Positions 15,515-23,868 of a stretch of DNA of 35,892 nt are shown one piece after another. The notes beneath the pieces were generated by a model. It had not been told where the DNA came from and ran no database searches. It saw only the letters and a program-made list of their open reading frames with translations. Position numbers and translations under genes: made by a program. Each line of letters starts with the position of its first letter. Position 1 is the stretch's first letter. The DNA comes from an uncultured Bacilli bacterium (GTDB taxonomy: Bacteria; Bacillota_I; Bacilli_A; RF39; UBA660), in the NCBI GenBank assembly GCA_944364005.1, contig CALVVW010000006.1, positions 1 to 35,892 of the forward strand, read 5' to 3'.

Positions 15515-17578
15515 ATGATAATAAAATCTAGTGCAATTGACCGTTTATTACAACAAAATCCTAATTTAGGTGAAAGACGGTTTGGCCTTCCTGAAGTTGG
15601 TGGAAGAGGAGATGGAGAATCATTTAATCCTACGGTACAAGAAATTGCAGATGCTATTGAATACTATGGTTTCGATGTTCGTGATGATGATATTACTACA
15701 ATTCCCGATATTGATTTAGGAAGTGGTAATCCTACCAAGTATCCACCTTTTCCTATGGCCATTGATGAGATGAAAAAATCTCTCGATTCTCTTTCTATGT
15801 ATAAATATCCTTATACTGAGGGAGCAGATGAAATTCGCCAAGTATTACTAGACTATGTAGAAAAAGAGGGCTTTGTAAATACTACGCCTTATAATTATTC
15901 TGATATTGATGAGAAAGGTTTATGCGTTCATAATATTACTTTCTTACCATCTACTTCGATTGCTTTTAATATGATTGTTAGTATTATTTCTAAACCAGGA
16001 GATGTTGTATTAGTTACTGGACCTAATTATGGTTTATTTACTATTCGTGCAGAACGTGCTGGTGCCGAAGTAGAAATATTACCTTTATCTAAAGAAGATA
16101 ATTGGTTGCCTAATCCTTTTAAACTGGCTGAAAAAATCGATGAAATTAATGATAGTTTACAAAAAGTTTATCATAGACGTAAAGGATATATTCCTAGAGT
16201 AGTTGCTTTTGTTAATGCTAATCCTAATAATCCTACTGGTAAAGTCATGGGAGTAAAACAAGCAGAGCTATTAAAAGAAATAGGGGACGTTTGCTTAAAG
16301 CGTGGAGTTTTTATTATTGATGATTTAGTATATCGTGATTTAACATTCGATCCTGATAATCTTGCTATGCCTATTGCAACGATTCCTGGAATGTTTCGTA
16401 ATACAATCTCTTTATTTGGACTTTCTAAAAGTTATGGTATGGCAAGTCTTCGAGCTGGTTTTGTAGTTGCTGATGAAGTAATTATTCGAGAACTTATTAA
16501 TCGTATATTCCAAGGAATGGACTCTGCTCCCGATATTGTTGGTCGTGCTTTAGCTGGTGCATTTAATATTCGTCCTGAAAGAGATGCTATTTATAAAGAA
16601 TATTTTTCTAAATTAAGAAAGATTTACCAAGATAAATACCAATTGCTAAAAGCTTTGGTTGAAGGTATTGATGCTATTCGTGATGAATCCTTAAAAAGTT
16701 CTATTATTCAAAAGGTGAAGAGTGTTATTCCAGATGCATCCTTACAAGAACAAGTATTACAAGGCCTTCCTTATACAAAGTTTCCTGATAATTTAGAACC
16801 CGAGTCTGGATTTTTTGCTATTTTAGACTTTACTAAAGTTCGTGGTATGAAATACAAGAATATGGTAATTAATACTGAACGTGATTTACTCACCTTCTTT
16901 TACCGGACTTATCGTACTCGTTTTCTAGTAGGACAGTCTATTAGCTGGCCTTATCCAAATGAATTCGTAGGTCGTGTTACTTTTGCTTTGGAAGATGAAA
17001 AAATCATTTCTGCTTTAGCACAGATGAATCAATCTCTTCACTTATTAAAACCTGGTGAAGACTATATTATTCGTAAAAATTTAGAAAAAGATCAAGAACA
17101 AATGGCACATATCAAAATTGATGGCTGGCGTACGGCATATGATAAAATTGTTTCTTCTAAATATTTACAATCTTTAGATTATGAGGCTCAAACACAACGC
17201 TATTTAAGTAGTTTTGAAGATTATAAAGACTTAGTGTTTGTTGCTGTTCGCGGAAATGAAGTACTAGGATATTCTTGCTTTATGCCATATGATAAGGATA
17301 AGAAATATGATTCTGAGCTTGTTAGTTTATATATTAAAAAATGTGAAGCAGGGCGTGGAATTGGCTCATCTTTACTTATTACTACTGCTAAAGAGTTATA
17401 TTCTTTAGGAAAAGAAAATATGATTGTTTGGTGTTTTTCTGATAATACTAATGCTATTTGCTTTTATGAAGGATTAGGCGGTATTAAAGTTGAAGAGAAA
17501 ATGGCTCGTATTGGTGAGCAAGAGTATTTAGAATATGGTTTTTATTTCGATTTAGAAAAAGTAGTAAAACAAAATTAA
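15515..17578 (+). CDS. Class I/II aminotransferase fused to a GNAT acetyltransferase
   Basis: 687 residues in two domains. The PLP-dependent fold-type I domain (about 60-500) has NANPNNPTG (234-242), the Asp270/Tyr273 pair that contacts the pyridine ring, LSKSYGMASLRAG with the Schiff-base Lys305, and a C-terminal Arg-containing domain. It is most like aspartate or valine-pyruvate-type aminotransferases. The C-terminal domain (about 515-680) begins with the GNAT pattern GWRTAYDKIVSSKYLQSL and has the acetyl-CoA loop CEAGRGIGSSLL, then NTNAICFYEGLGG. One chain may transaminate and then acetylate an amino acid or related amine; this is an inference. AGGAGG precedes the ATG. It lies 20 bases after the repressor gene and so may share its promoter. 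A terminator follows at 17578. Confidence 0.88.
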   Translation: MIIKSSAIDRLLQQNPNLGERRFGLPEVGGRGDGESFNPTVQEIADAIEYYGFDVRDDDITTIPDIDLGSGNPTKYPPFPMAIDEMKKSLDSLSMYKYPYTEGADEIRQVLLDYVEKEGFVNTTPYNYSDIDEKGLCVHNITFLPSTSIAFNMIVSIISKPGDVVLVTGPNYGLFTIRAERAGAEVEILPLSKEDNWLPNPFKLAEKIDEINDSLQKVYHRRKGYIPRVVAFVNANPNNPTGKVMGVKQAELLKEIGDVCLKRGVFIIDDLVYRDLTFDPDNLAMPIATIPGMFRNTISLFGLSKSYGMASLRAGFVVADEVIIRELINRIFQGMDSAPDIVGRALAGAFNIRPERDAIYKEYFSKLRKIYQDKYQLLKALVEGIDAIRDESLKSSIIQKVKSVIPDASLQEQVLQGLPYTKFPDNLEPESGFFAILDFTKVRGMKYKNMVINTERDLLTFFYRTYRTRFLVGQSISWPYPNEFVGRVTFALEDEKIISALAQMNQSLHLLKPGEDYIIRKNLEKDQEQMAHIKIDGWRTAYDKIVSSKYLQSLDYEAQTQRYLSSFEDYKDLVFVAVRGNEVLGYSCFMPYDKDKKYDSELVSLYIKKCEAGRGIGSSLLITTAKELYSLGKENMIVWCFSDNTNAICFYEGLGGIKVEEKMARIGEQEYLEYGFYFDLEKVVKQN

Positions 17579-17604
17579 AACTTGTTAGTTATCTAACAGG
17601 TTTT
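17578..17604 (+). terminator. Terminator of the aminotransferase gene (copy 1 of a 27-bp repeat)
   Basis: AACTTGTTAG and CTAACAGGTT pair around TTAT, followed by TTTTCTTT. The same 27 bases occur without change at 18626-18652 on the other side of the IS element. Confidence 0.8.
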
Positions 17605-17605
17605 C

Positions 17606-17609
17606 TTTA
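17606..17609. repeat. Probable target-site duplication TTTA (left)
   Basis: TTTA directly precedes the left inverted repeat and recurs directly after the right one (18620-18623). IS30 elements usually duplicate 2-3 bases, so the exact length is uncertain in this AT-rich site. Confidence 0.5.
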
Positions 17610-17631
17610 TTCAAATCTCAACCGCACCAGT

Positions 17632-18542
17632 TTATTTATATTTTAATTCTATATCATATGCACATTTATAGTCAAATAATTTGCGTGGCATACTGTTTAT
17701 TTCAAAACAAATATTATCTAAATAATATTGGCTAACATACTTCATCGAGCTTCCTTTTGGGATAAATCTTCTTACTAATGCATTTGTTCTTTCATTTGTT
17801 CCGCGTTGGAACGAACAATATGGATCACATTTATAAAGTTTTACTCCAAGTTTTTTGCGGTTAATCCTAAAGCTTGAAACTCTAATCCATTATCCACAGT
17901 AATGGATTTTACTTTTATTTCATTTCTTATCAAATAGTCATAAATTATTTTATCTGTATAATATTCATTTTTGTATTCTGATTTTATTAACCAAACTTTT
18001 CTGGAACATCTATCAACTATAGAAATTATAGAATCATATTCATTTCTTTTACCTAAAATAGAATCTATCTCTAAATGACCTAATTCATCTCTTTTGTTGA
18101 TATATTTAGGTCTAAGGCTTATTGGAAGTACTGTTTTATGGTCTATATTCCATTTTGTATCATTCAACATAGAAATTTTCTTTCCACGTCGTTTTTTATA
18201 ACACAAGTCCTTTTTGGTGAGTTTTATTTTTCCTTCATTTATCCAATTATAAACCTGTTGAAACGTTGGGCAGTTGGCATTTAAATACTGTTTTTTAAAC
18301 TTCATAACACATATTTCAATAGAACAGGTTTTATAATCATAATGTGTATATAAATAGCGGAGAAAGATATAGTATTTTTTATTAATATCTATTTCTCTTT
18401 TCTTATAAACATTTGATTTGTATCTAGAAATAGTAGAATGACTAATACCAAGAATTTCTGCAGTCTTTCTCATAGACATTCCTTGTTTAAGTAAAATATC
18501 AATTTGTGCTTTCTTTTCCTTAGTTAATTGTGTATAATTCAT
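17632..18542 (-). CDS. IS30-family transposase, split into two frames (-1 frameshift)
   Basis: The zero frame from ATG 18542 gives 233 residues: an N-terminal helix-turn-helix (SMRKTAEILGISHSTISRYK), then the DDE core with Asp160 in GHLEIDSILG and Asp217 in ITVDNGLEF, stopping at 17841. The -1 frame continues at once with LGVKLYKCDPYCSFQRGTNE and on to TAA 17632. It supplies the third catalytic residue (Glu in RGTNERTN) and the rest of the core. The join is at A AAA AAC (17856-17850, minus strand), a classical slippery heptamer, with AGGA 8 bases upstream. Without the shift the protein lacks the catalytic Glu and is inactive. Either translation slips here or one A has been lost from a run. 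IS30 elements normally have a single frame. Confidence 0.85.
17850..17856 (-). promoter_or_regulatory. Slippery heptamer A AAA AAC in the transposase gene
   Basis: Codons GCA AAA AAC in the zero frame. A -1 slip leads straight into the frame that holds the rest of the transposase. A Shine-Dalgarno-like AGGA lies 8 bases upstream, as in dnaX-type sites. A small GTTCC/GGAAC hairpin lies about 37 bases downstream, farther than usual. Confidence 0.5.
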
Positions 18543-18544
18543 AT

Positions 18545-18573
18545 AGGAGCCTCCTTGCCGGGATTTGGCTCCT
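18545..18573 (-). promoter_or_regulatory. Hairpin covering the transposase ribosome binding site
   Basis: AGGAGCC and GGCTCCT form a 7-bp stem whose 3' arm (minus strand) contains part of the AGGAGG ribosome binding site (18555-18550). A possible -10 (TACAAT, 18581-18576) would start transcription near 18569, inside the 5' arm. Transcripts entering from outside would carry the whole stem and hide the site; internal ones would not. Confidence 0.55.
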
Positions 18574-18625
18574 TTATTGTATCAAAAAGCCGCACCAGGT
18601 GGTGCGGTTGAAATTTGAATTTAGG

Positions 18626-18652
18626 AAACTTGTTAGTTATCTAACAGGTTTT
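18626..18652 (-). terminator. Second copy of the 27-bp terminator repeat
   Basis: Identical to 17578-17604. It overlaps the stop codon of the minus-strand gene 18651-19178 and can end its transcript, although the T-tract on this side is short (GTTTCC). Confidence 0.6.
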
Positions 18653-19178
18653 ATTGTCTGTCTAATGAAAATGTGGCTGAACCTTTCGTTACTACTATAC
18701 ACGAACAATCATCTGCTATTACATAATCTTCTGTCTTGTAGTATGGATCTTGATTTCTTGGTCCAACAGTATCTTTTTTACCAATTAAACTTATTGTATT
18801 GTCATTAATTACGTAAACTCCTGTAGTTCCAGATACTCCTCCAAAGTCAGCAGAGAAAGTACCATCTGCATTTAAAGTATACTTATACGTTTCAGTTGCA
18901 CTTAATGCTCCATAATAAGTTCCTGTACATTTTGGTACTGTAGTAGTTTGTGATCCTGTATTGTCAGTAACTGTTTCATTGGTATCTGATTCAACTTCTT
19001 CAGGATTTGTTTCATTTTCAGAATCTTGTTCTTTTTCATTTTTGCTTTCTTTTTCTGATGTTGTATTATCTTTACTATTTGTTGTAGCCAATACTTTATC
19101 ATATGCAATAAAGCTTCCTAATCCTACTACTAATATAGATAATACTACAATTACTCCTATTAATCCTTTCTTTCCCAT
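18651..19178 (-). CDS. Membrane-anchored extracellular protein, unknown
   Basis: 175 residues. An N-terminal hydrophobic segment (about 5-26) after MGKK is a signal anchor; no lipobox or clear cleavage site follows. Residues 30-82 are a low-complexity linker rich in Glu, Asp, Asn, Thr and Ser. A compact C-terminal domain (about 84-175), CTGTYYGALSATETYKYTLN onward, has alternating strands with turns such as NADGTFSADFGG and ends with DCSCIVV. This reads as a small beta-barrel, lipocalin-like domain with three cysteines. I cannot name the family. AGGAGGAG precedes the ATG. Upstream there is an extended -10 TGCTATAAT (minus strand, 19208-19200). It is divergent from the lipoprotein gene. Confidence 0.8.
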   Translation of the reverse strand: MGKKGLIGVIVVLSILVVGLGSFIAYDKVLATTNSKDNTTSEKESKNEKEQDSENETNPEEVESDTNETVTDNTGSQTTTVPKCTGTYYGALSATETYKYTLNADGTFSADFGGVSGTTGVYVINDNTISLIGKKDTVGPRNQDPYYKTEDYVIADDCSCIVVTKGSATFSLDRQ

Positions 19179-19343
19179 ATACTCCTCCTTCTTGTTTTTA
19201 TTATAGCATTAATTTATATATATTACTATATATTTTATTTTTACAATATAAAGTCTATTTTAAATTTTTAATATCTATATTCTATTTTATCTTGCCTTTT
19301 TATCAATTATACAGTATCCTAAAAATAGGAAGGAGTAGTTGAG

Positions 19344-19796
19344 GTGAAAAAATTAAAACTATTGGGTGTAGCTTCTGTCTTCTGTCTTCTGTTATCAGGA
19401 TGTGGAAATGGTCAAATTCTTTCTTGCTCTATGACTCAAGAGCAAAGTGGTGCTACAATGAAACAAACTGTTGATATTACTTTTAAGAAAGAACAAGTTT
19501 CGAATGTAAAAATGGCTATCGATACTAAGGTAACAGATGATGTTTCTGATAGCGATTGGAATTCCTTAGTAGATATGCTTGATGAGCAATATCCTGCAGC
19601 TGATAAAGACGGTTTTAAATTAACTAGAGATAATAATGAGAAAAAGCGTTCTTATAATATTACAATTGAGGTAGATGTTAATAAAGCTAAAGAAGATGAT
19701 TTAGCTGAGTATGATTTGGAGGGATTAGCTGGTGCCAGTGGAACATACAAGGAAATCAAAAAGCAAATGGAAAAAAGTGGTCTTACTTGTAAATAG
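19344..19796 (+). CDS. Lipoprotein resembling the YehR/DUF1307 family
   Basis: 150 residues. The signal peptide MKKLKLLGVASVFCLLLSGC ends in the lipobox LLSGC, so Cys20 should be lipidated and the mature protein held on the outer face of the membrane. The mature part starts with NGQILSCSMTQ and has a repeating beta pattern (KQTVDITFKKEQVSNVKMAID, RSYNITIEVDV), like DUF1307 lipoproteins, whose function is unknown. Two cysteines (28 and 149) could form a disulfide. The start is GTG 19344, with AAGGAG 8 bases upstream. A terminator follows directly. Confidence 0.8.
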   Translation: MKKLKLLGVASVFCLLLSGCGNGQILSCSMTQEQSGATMKQTVDITFKKEQVSNVKMAIDTKVTDDVSDSDWNSLVDMLDEQYPAADKDGFKLTRDNNEKKRSYNITIEVDVNKAKEDDLAEYDLEGLAGASGTYKEIKKQMEKSGLTCK

Positions 19797-19813
19797 TAAG
19801 CCACTATTTTTTT
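19791..19813 (+). terminator. Terminator of the lipoprotein gene
   Basis: AAATAGT and ACTATTT pair around AAGCC, followed by a T-run; the stem includes the stop codon TAG. Confidence 0.8.
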
Positions 19814-20240
19814 ATACATATCTATCAGAAGAAATTACTTCAATTCCATTTTTCTTTAATAATTCTGCAGTCACACCATCCTTTTTTGTTAAAGTATGAG
19901 AAAATGTTCCGTCATAGATTTCCTCTATTCCACAGGACGGACTACGAGATTTTAAAATTGCTTTTTTTATATTTAATTTTTTAGCTAAATTTAATACTTC
20001 TTCGGCACCTCTTTGATATTCTTTTGTTACATCTACTCCCTCTTTCGTTATTACTTTTTCTTGCTTTCTTTCAGCACTTGTTCTTGGTGTTTTTAGACCA
20101 CCTAATTGTTCAGGGCAAATAGGGATTAAGTCTTTTTCTTTCATTAACTCTACTAGTTTATTATTTTCATTATTTCCTCCGTTGTATTTACAATTTAAGC
20201 CTATTAAGCAAGCACTAATTAATATTTTTTCTTTTTCCAT
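19812..20240 (-). CDS. DUF523 family protein
   Basis: 142 residues covering the full DUF523 domain. Diagnostic blocks are ISACLIGLNCKYNGG at the start, PICPEQLGGLKTPR, the GVDVTKEYQRGAEEVLNLAKK helix, AILKSRSPSCG and IYDGTF. The conserved cysteines (SACLIG...C, PICPE, SPSCG) suggest a metal or Fe-S site or a thiol-based activity. The family's biochemical role is not established; some members are fused to DUF1722. The start was moved to ATG 20240 because AAAGGA directly abuts the earlier ATG at 20249 and is 8 bases from this one. It is probably monocistronic. Confidence 0.9.
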   Translation of the reverse strand: MEKEKILISACLIGLNCKYNGGNNENNKLVELMKEKDLIPICPEQLGGLKTPRTSAERKQEKVITKEGVDVTKEYQRGAEEVLNLAKKLNIKKAILKSRSPSCGIEEIYDGTFSHTLTKKDGVTAELLKKNGIEVISSDRYV

Positions 20241-20280
20241 TGTTATCATCCTTTACTACTTTTATAGTATAACATAATTT

Positions 20281-21216
20281 TTATTCATTTTTTATTGCAT
20301 ATAAGATAATTTCTGTTGGAAATAGTTCACTGCCGTAGCAACGAAGATAAAACTGATAGTTAGGATTTATGTCATCTACTAATCTTGGTATTTTCCATAA
20401 GTCTTCATGATTATGATATACAGAAAGTAAAAGTTTTGGTGTTGTATTCCTAATATGATTTTGACAGCCTATGATAGCTTTGGCTTCGGATCCTTCAATA
20501 TCCATCTTTATCATGCTTACATCTTCTACTATATCAGTATCGATACTTATTCCGTCTAAAATTTCTTCTCCTGTAGTCGCTATTTGATTTGCCGATGAAC
20601 CTTCTTCATTAATATTCATATAAACTTTTTGTGGTCTGTCTAAGACTGCTTTTTTTCTGATTTCTACATCATGGTAATATCTGGTATTATTTTTTAAAAC
20701 TTCAATACTTTCTGGAGTAATTTCATAAGCATATATTTTTTTATAATTATTTATTCCATAATTTTCTACATAAGTTAAAATACTATCTCCTATGTAAGCG
20801 CCTATATCTACGATTACTTCTTCGTTTGTTGGTTTAATAATATCTAAGTCCCAGTATTGGTTATAGCTTGTCTCTAATGAGGCTTTCGTTGTGGTAACAT
20901 CAAAATGATACCAATTATTTAATATGGCGTATAACAATTTCTTTGATCTATAATCTTTTAATCTTTTATATAACCATTCATAATCCTCTATATGTTCTTT
21001 TAGGGAAGTCGCTCTATTATAAAGTGATTCATATTCTCCACTAATTTCTTTTAACTTTCCCCAGTAATTAAATGTTTGAAAGTAGTTTTCTAGAGCCATT
21101 TTTACTTCTGGTGTTTGTTTAATATAAGTATCCTTAATCTCTAAAAATACTTCTTCTTTTGTTTTTCTTTTTAAGCTCGTCACTAATTCTTGAAATTTTT
21201 CATCTATTCTATTCAT
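20281..21216 (-). CDS. FkbM-family SAM-dependent methyltransferase
   Basis: 311 residues. The C-terminal two thirds is a class I methyltransferase: motif I VDIGAYIGDS (136-145), acidic AYEITPES after beta-2, and the FkbM-typical block MIKMDIEGSEAKAI (236-248). The first 125 residues are a helical, charged region of unknown role. FkbM enzymes O-methylate sugars or polyketides; the acceptor here is unknown. GGAGAG precedes ATG 21216. The gene lies 16 bases downstream of the calcium-ATPase gene with no terminator between, so the two are probably co-transcribed although no functional link is apparent. Confidence 0.88.
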   Translation of the reverse strand: MNRIDEKFQELVTSLKRKTKEEVFLEIKDTYIKQTPEVKMALENYFQTFNYWGKLKEISGEYESLYNRATSLKEHIEDYEWLYKRLKDYRSKKLLYAILNNWYHFDVTTTKASLETSYNQYWDLDIIKPTNEEVIVDIGAYIGDSILTYVENYGINNYKKIYAYEITPESIEVLKNNTRYYHDVEIRKKAVLDRPQKVYMNINEEGSSANQIATTGEEILDGISIDTDIVEDVSMIKMDIEGSEAKAIIGCQNHIRNTTPKLLLSVYHNHEDLWKIPRLVDDINPNYQFYLRCYGSELFPTEIILYAIKNE

Positions 21217-21232
21217 AGTCTCTCCTTTTCTT

Positions 21233-23815
21233 TTAAACCATTCTTGTTTTCTTTGTTATTAACTTTCTTAACCAGTCTACAGGAATTACAGTTGCAGCTA
21301 GAAGGATAGTAATTCCTAATTCTTTTGGTGACAATCCATATGCTCTAAATAGGTCCCCTCCATAGTATATTAAATACAGTTGTACAATTATGATAAATAT
21401 GATAATAATTATAAATACTTTATTCTTACTTAAGTTTGATAATAAATTTAGTCTTGGCGTTCTTGCATTAAAACAGTTGAATATTCCCATGAAGATAAAT
21501 AAAGCAAAGAAGGCTGTCATTAAGTATTTGTCTGTACCATTGGTACGATATATAGTTTCTATCCACTGACTTTTTAAGAAAAATACACATAAAAGAGTGG
21601 AATAAATTCCTGTGAATATGATTTCACTATACATATAAGAGTTCATAATTTTTTCATCTTTTGGTTTTGGCTTTTCTTTCATATAAGATTTTAATGGTGG
21701 CTCATACGAGAAAGCAATACCAGCCAGAGTGTCCATTATCATATTAATCCATAACATTTGCATTACTGTTACAGGACTTTCTATTCCGATAAATGGACCT
21801 ATGATTGATAAACTCACGGCACATAAATTAATCGTTAATTGAAATATAATAAACTTTCTGATACTTTTAAAGATTGTTCTTCCATAAAATATAGCACTAG
21901 CAATTGATAAAAAATTATCATCTAGTATGACAATATCACTGGCTTCTTTTGCAACTTCTGTTCCACTTCCCATGGCAAATCCTACATCTGCTTTTTTTAA
22001 GGCAGGAGCATCATTTACTCCGTCACCAGTCATTCCTACTACTAGGTTTTCTTCTTCTGCTAAACGTACCAGTCTGCTTTTATCCTGTGGCATACTTCTA
22101 GCCACTATTTTTAATCTTGGAAGTATTTTTTTTACTTCATTATCTGGTAAGCGATTTAATTCATCGCTTGTTAATACAACATCTTCGCTACTTGTAATTA
22201 GACCTACTTCTTTTCCAATACTTATAGCAGTCTCCTTATTATCACCAGTAATCATTACCGTTTGAATACCAGCATTTTGGACTAATTCTACTCCACTTCG
22301 TGCTTCTTTTCTCACATCATCTTTTATATATAACACACCAATTAATGTTAATCTTTCTAGTCGTTCTAGACTGTAATTATCGTTATATGCTAAGAGTATG
22401 GCTCTGATACCTTCTCTAGTCTTCTTTTTTATTTCTTGTTCTAAGATACCTTTATTTAACAACTGTTCTTTTCTTCCTGATTTTGCTACAAAAGTTTTAC
22501 AAAGTGGCAATAACTTTTCAGGGGATCCTTTTATATAATTTATCTTCTCTCCTATATCTATGATGGCTCCTGAGAATTTATTTTTACTATCGAAGGGTAT
22601 GGCTTTTAGTTTTTTATATTTTTTTCTTTTATCCGACTTAATAAATTCTAATATAGCTCTATCTGTAGTATTTCCGCCGATTGCTTTTTGTTCTTCATTT
22701 AGATAGCTTCCATTATTATATAGACAATTATTTTTTAAATGTTCATGAAGAAATTTATGTATTTCTATTTCTTGCTCCGTTTGGTATTCTGTTCCCGTTG
22801 CGTCTTGAAATTCTACTACTTCTAATTTTCCTTTCGTTAATGTTCCTGTTTTATCTGTAAATAAAATATTTAAGCTTCCTGCGGTTTCTATTCCTACCAT
22901 TTTTCTTACTAGTACATTACTTTTTAACATTTTTTTCATATTAGATGATAATACCAAAGTAATCATCATTGGTAGTCCCTCTGGTACCGCGACTACGATA
23001 ATTGTAACACTTAGTGTTAAAGCATAAATTAAGTGATTCATCAATACTGGAACATTGGTAATTGTTTTTAGTATTTTATCCAAATTAAAAGAATTGGCTA
23101 TTATTATTTCTGTAAATAGATAAGAAATGGCTACTAAAATTGCACTTACATATCCTATTTTACTAATAAACTTCGCTAATTCTCTTAATCTTATTTTTAA
23201 AGGACTTTCTTGTCCTGCCTCTTGTAATTCTTTACTCATTTTTCCATAGAACGTTTTATCGCCTACTTCTGTTACTTCCATGTAAGCCTCTTCTGCATAA
23301 ATTACTGTTCCACGATACAGTTTTTCTCCTAGACGTTTTTCTACTTCTTTTGCTTCCCCATTCATACTAGATTCATCTACTAATACTGAACCTTCTTTAA
23401 TGATGCCATCTGCTGGTATTTTATCTCCTGTTTGTAGCAACACTAAATCTTTTACTACTACCTCATCGATTGGTATTTCTGTTATTTTGTTTTCTCTTTT
23501 TACTTTGCACTTTAATTTTGACGATTCTGCTTGTAACCTCTTGAATGCTTCTTCACTTCCATACTCAGATAATGTTGAAATTAAGGATGCTATTAATATA
23601 GCTATTACAATTCCTAATGTTTCAAACCAGTCAAAGTCATGAAATAAAAATACAGTTTTCATTCCTAATGCTATTAGTAATATCTTTATTATTGGATCTC
23701 CTAGAGATTCTAAAAATAGTTTAAAAATACTTTTTTGTTTTTGCCTTGTGATTTCATTACTACCATATTTTTTTCTTTGTTCTATTACTTCTTTGTTAGT
23801 TAGACCGTTTCCCAT
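21233..23815 (-). CDS. P2-type Ca2+-transporting ATPase
   Basis: 860 residues with the P-type ATPase order: N-terminal cation-ATPase segment, actuator (ESSMNGEA at 148-155, where TGES is usual), M4 VPEGLP (277-282), phosphorylation site FTDKTGTLTKG (Asp321), the Cys/Lys-containing nucleotide domain, TGDGVNDAPALKKADVG, and six C-terminal helices. M6 reads WINMIMDTLAG, with the Asn and Asp of calcium site II as in PMCA and bacterial Ca2+-ATPases. Physiological role: export of Ca2+ (possibly Mn2+) from the cytoplasm. AGGAGG lies before the ATG and directly abuts a CTAACA/TGTTAG hairpin. Upstream on the same strand is the HExxH protein gene. Confidence 0.92.
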   Translation of the reverse strand: MGNGLTNKEVIEQRKKYGSNEITRQKQKSIFKLFLESLGDPIIKILLIALGMKTVFLFHDFDWFETLGIVIAILIASLISTLSEYGSEEAFKRLQAESSKLKCKVKRENKITEIPIDEVVVKDLVLLQTGDKIPADGIIKEGSVLVDESSMNGEAKEVEKRLGEKLYRGTVIYAEEAYMEVTEVGDKTFYGKMSKELQEAGQESPLKIRLRELAKFISKIGYVSAILVAISYLFTEIIIANSFNLDKILKTITNVPVLMNHLIYALTLSVTIIVVAVPEGLPMMITLVLSSNMKKMLKSNVLVRKMVGIETAGSLNILFTDKTGTLTKGKLEVVEFQDATGTEYQTEQEIEIHKFLHEHLKNNCLYNNGSYLNEEQKAIGGNTTDRAILEFIKSDKRKKYKKLKAIPFDSKNKFSGAIIDIGEKINYIKGSPEKLLPLCKTFVAKSGRKEQLLNKGILEQEIKKKTREGIRAILLAYNDNYSLERLERLTLIGVLYIKDDVRKEARSGVELVQNAGIQTVMITGDNKETAISIGKEVGLITSSEDVVLTSDELNRLPDNEVKKILPRLKIVARSMPQDKSRLVRLAEEENLVVGMTGDGVNDAPALKKADVGFAMGSGTEVAKEASDIVILDDNFLSIASAIFYGRTIFKSIRKFIIFQLTINLCAVSLSIIGPFIGIESPVTVMQMLWINMIMDTLAGIAFSYEPPLKSYMKEKPKPKDEKIMNSYMYSEIIFTGIYSTLLCVFFLKSQWIETIYRTNGTDKYLMTAFFALFIFMGIFNCFNARTPRLNLLSNLSKNKVFIIIIIFIIIVQLYLIYYGGDLFRAYGLSPKELGITILLAATVIPVDWLRKLITKKTRMV

Positions 23816-23825
23816 AAATTTCCTC

Positions 23826-23868
23826 CTAACAAAGTGTATGTTAGAAGATAGTAATCTATGTTAGATTA
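23826..23868 (-). promoter_or_regulatory. Two alternative hairpins in front of the Ca2+-ATPase gene
   Basis: TAATCTA/TAGATTA (23852-23868) overlaps the upstream stop codon. CTAACA/TGTTAG (23826-23844) ends at the AGGAGG ribosome binding site. TCTAACATA occurs twice, so TGTTAG could pair with either copy. On the minus strand no T-run follows, so this is not a terminator for that strand. Confidence 0.35.

Larger units (their letters stand above)
17610..18619. mobile_element. IS30-family insertion sequence, 1010 bp
   Basis: Bounded by inverted repeats TTCAAATCTCAACCGCACCA (17610-17629) and TTCAAATTTCAACCGCACCA (complement of 18600-18619), which match at 19 of 20 positions. The element contains one transposase gene on the minus strand. 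The right end also carries a perfect CCGCACCA/TGGTGCGG hairpin (18590-18607). Length and ends fit IS30. It sits between the stop-side terminators of two convergent genes and breaks neither. Confidence 0.92.

Noticed and set aside
18902..19108. Alternative minus-strand frame inside the anchored surface protein gene
   Set aside because: It overlaps the low-complexity linker of 18651-19178 in another frame and has Lys/Gln-rich shadow composition.
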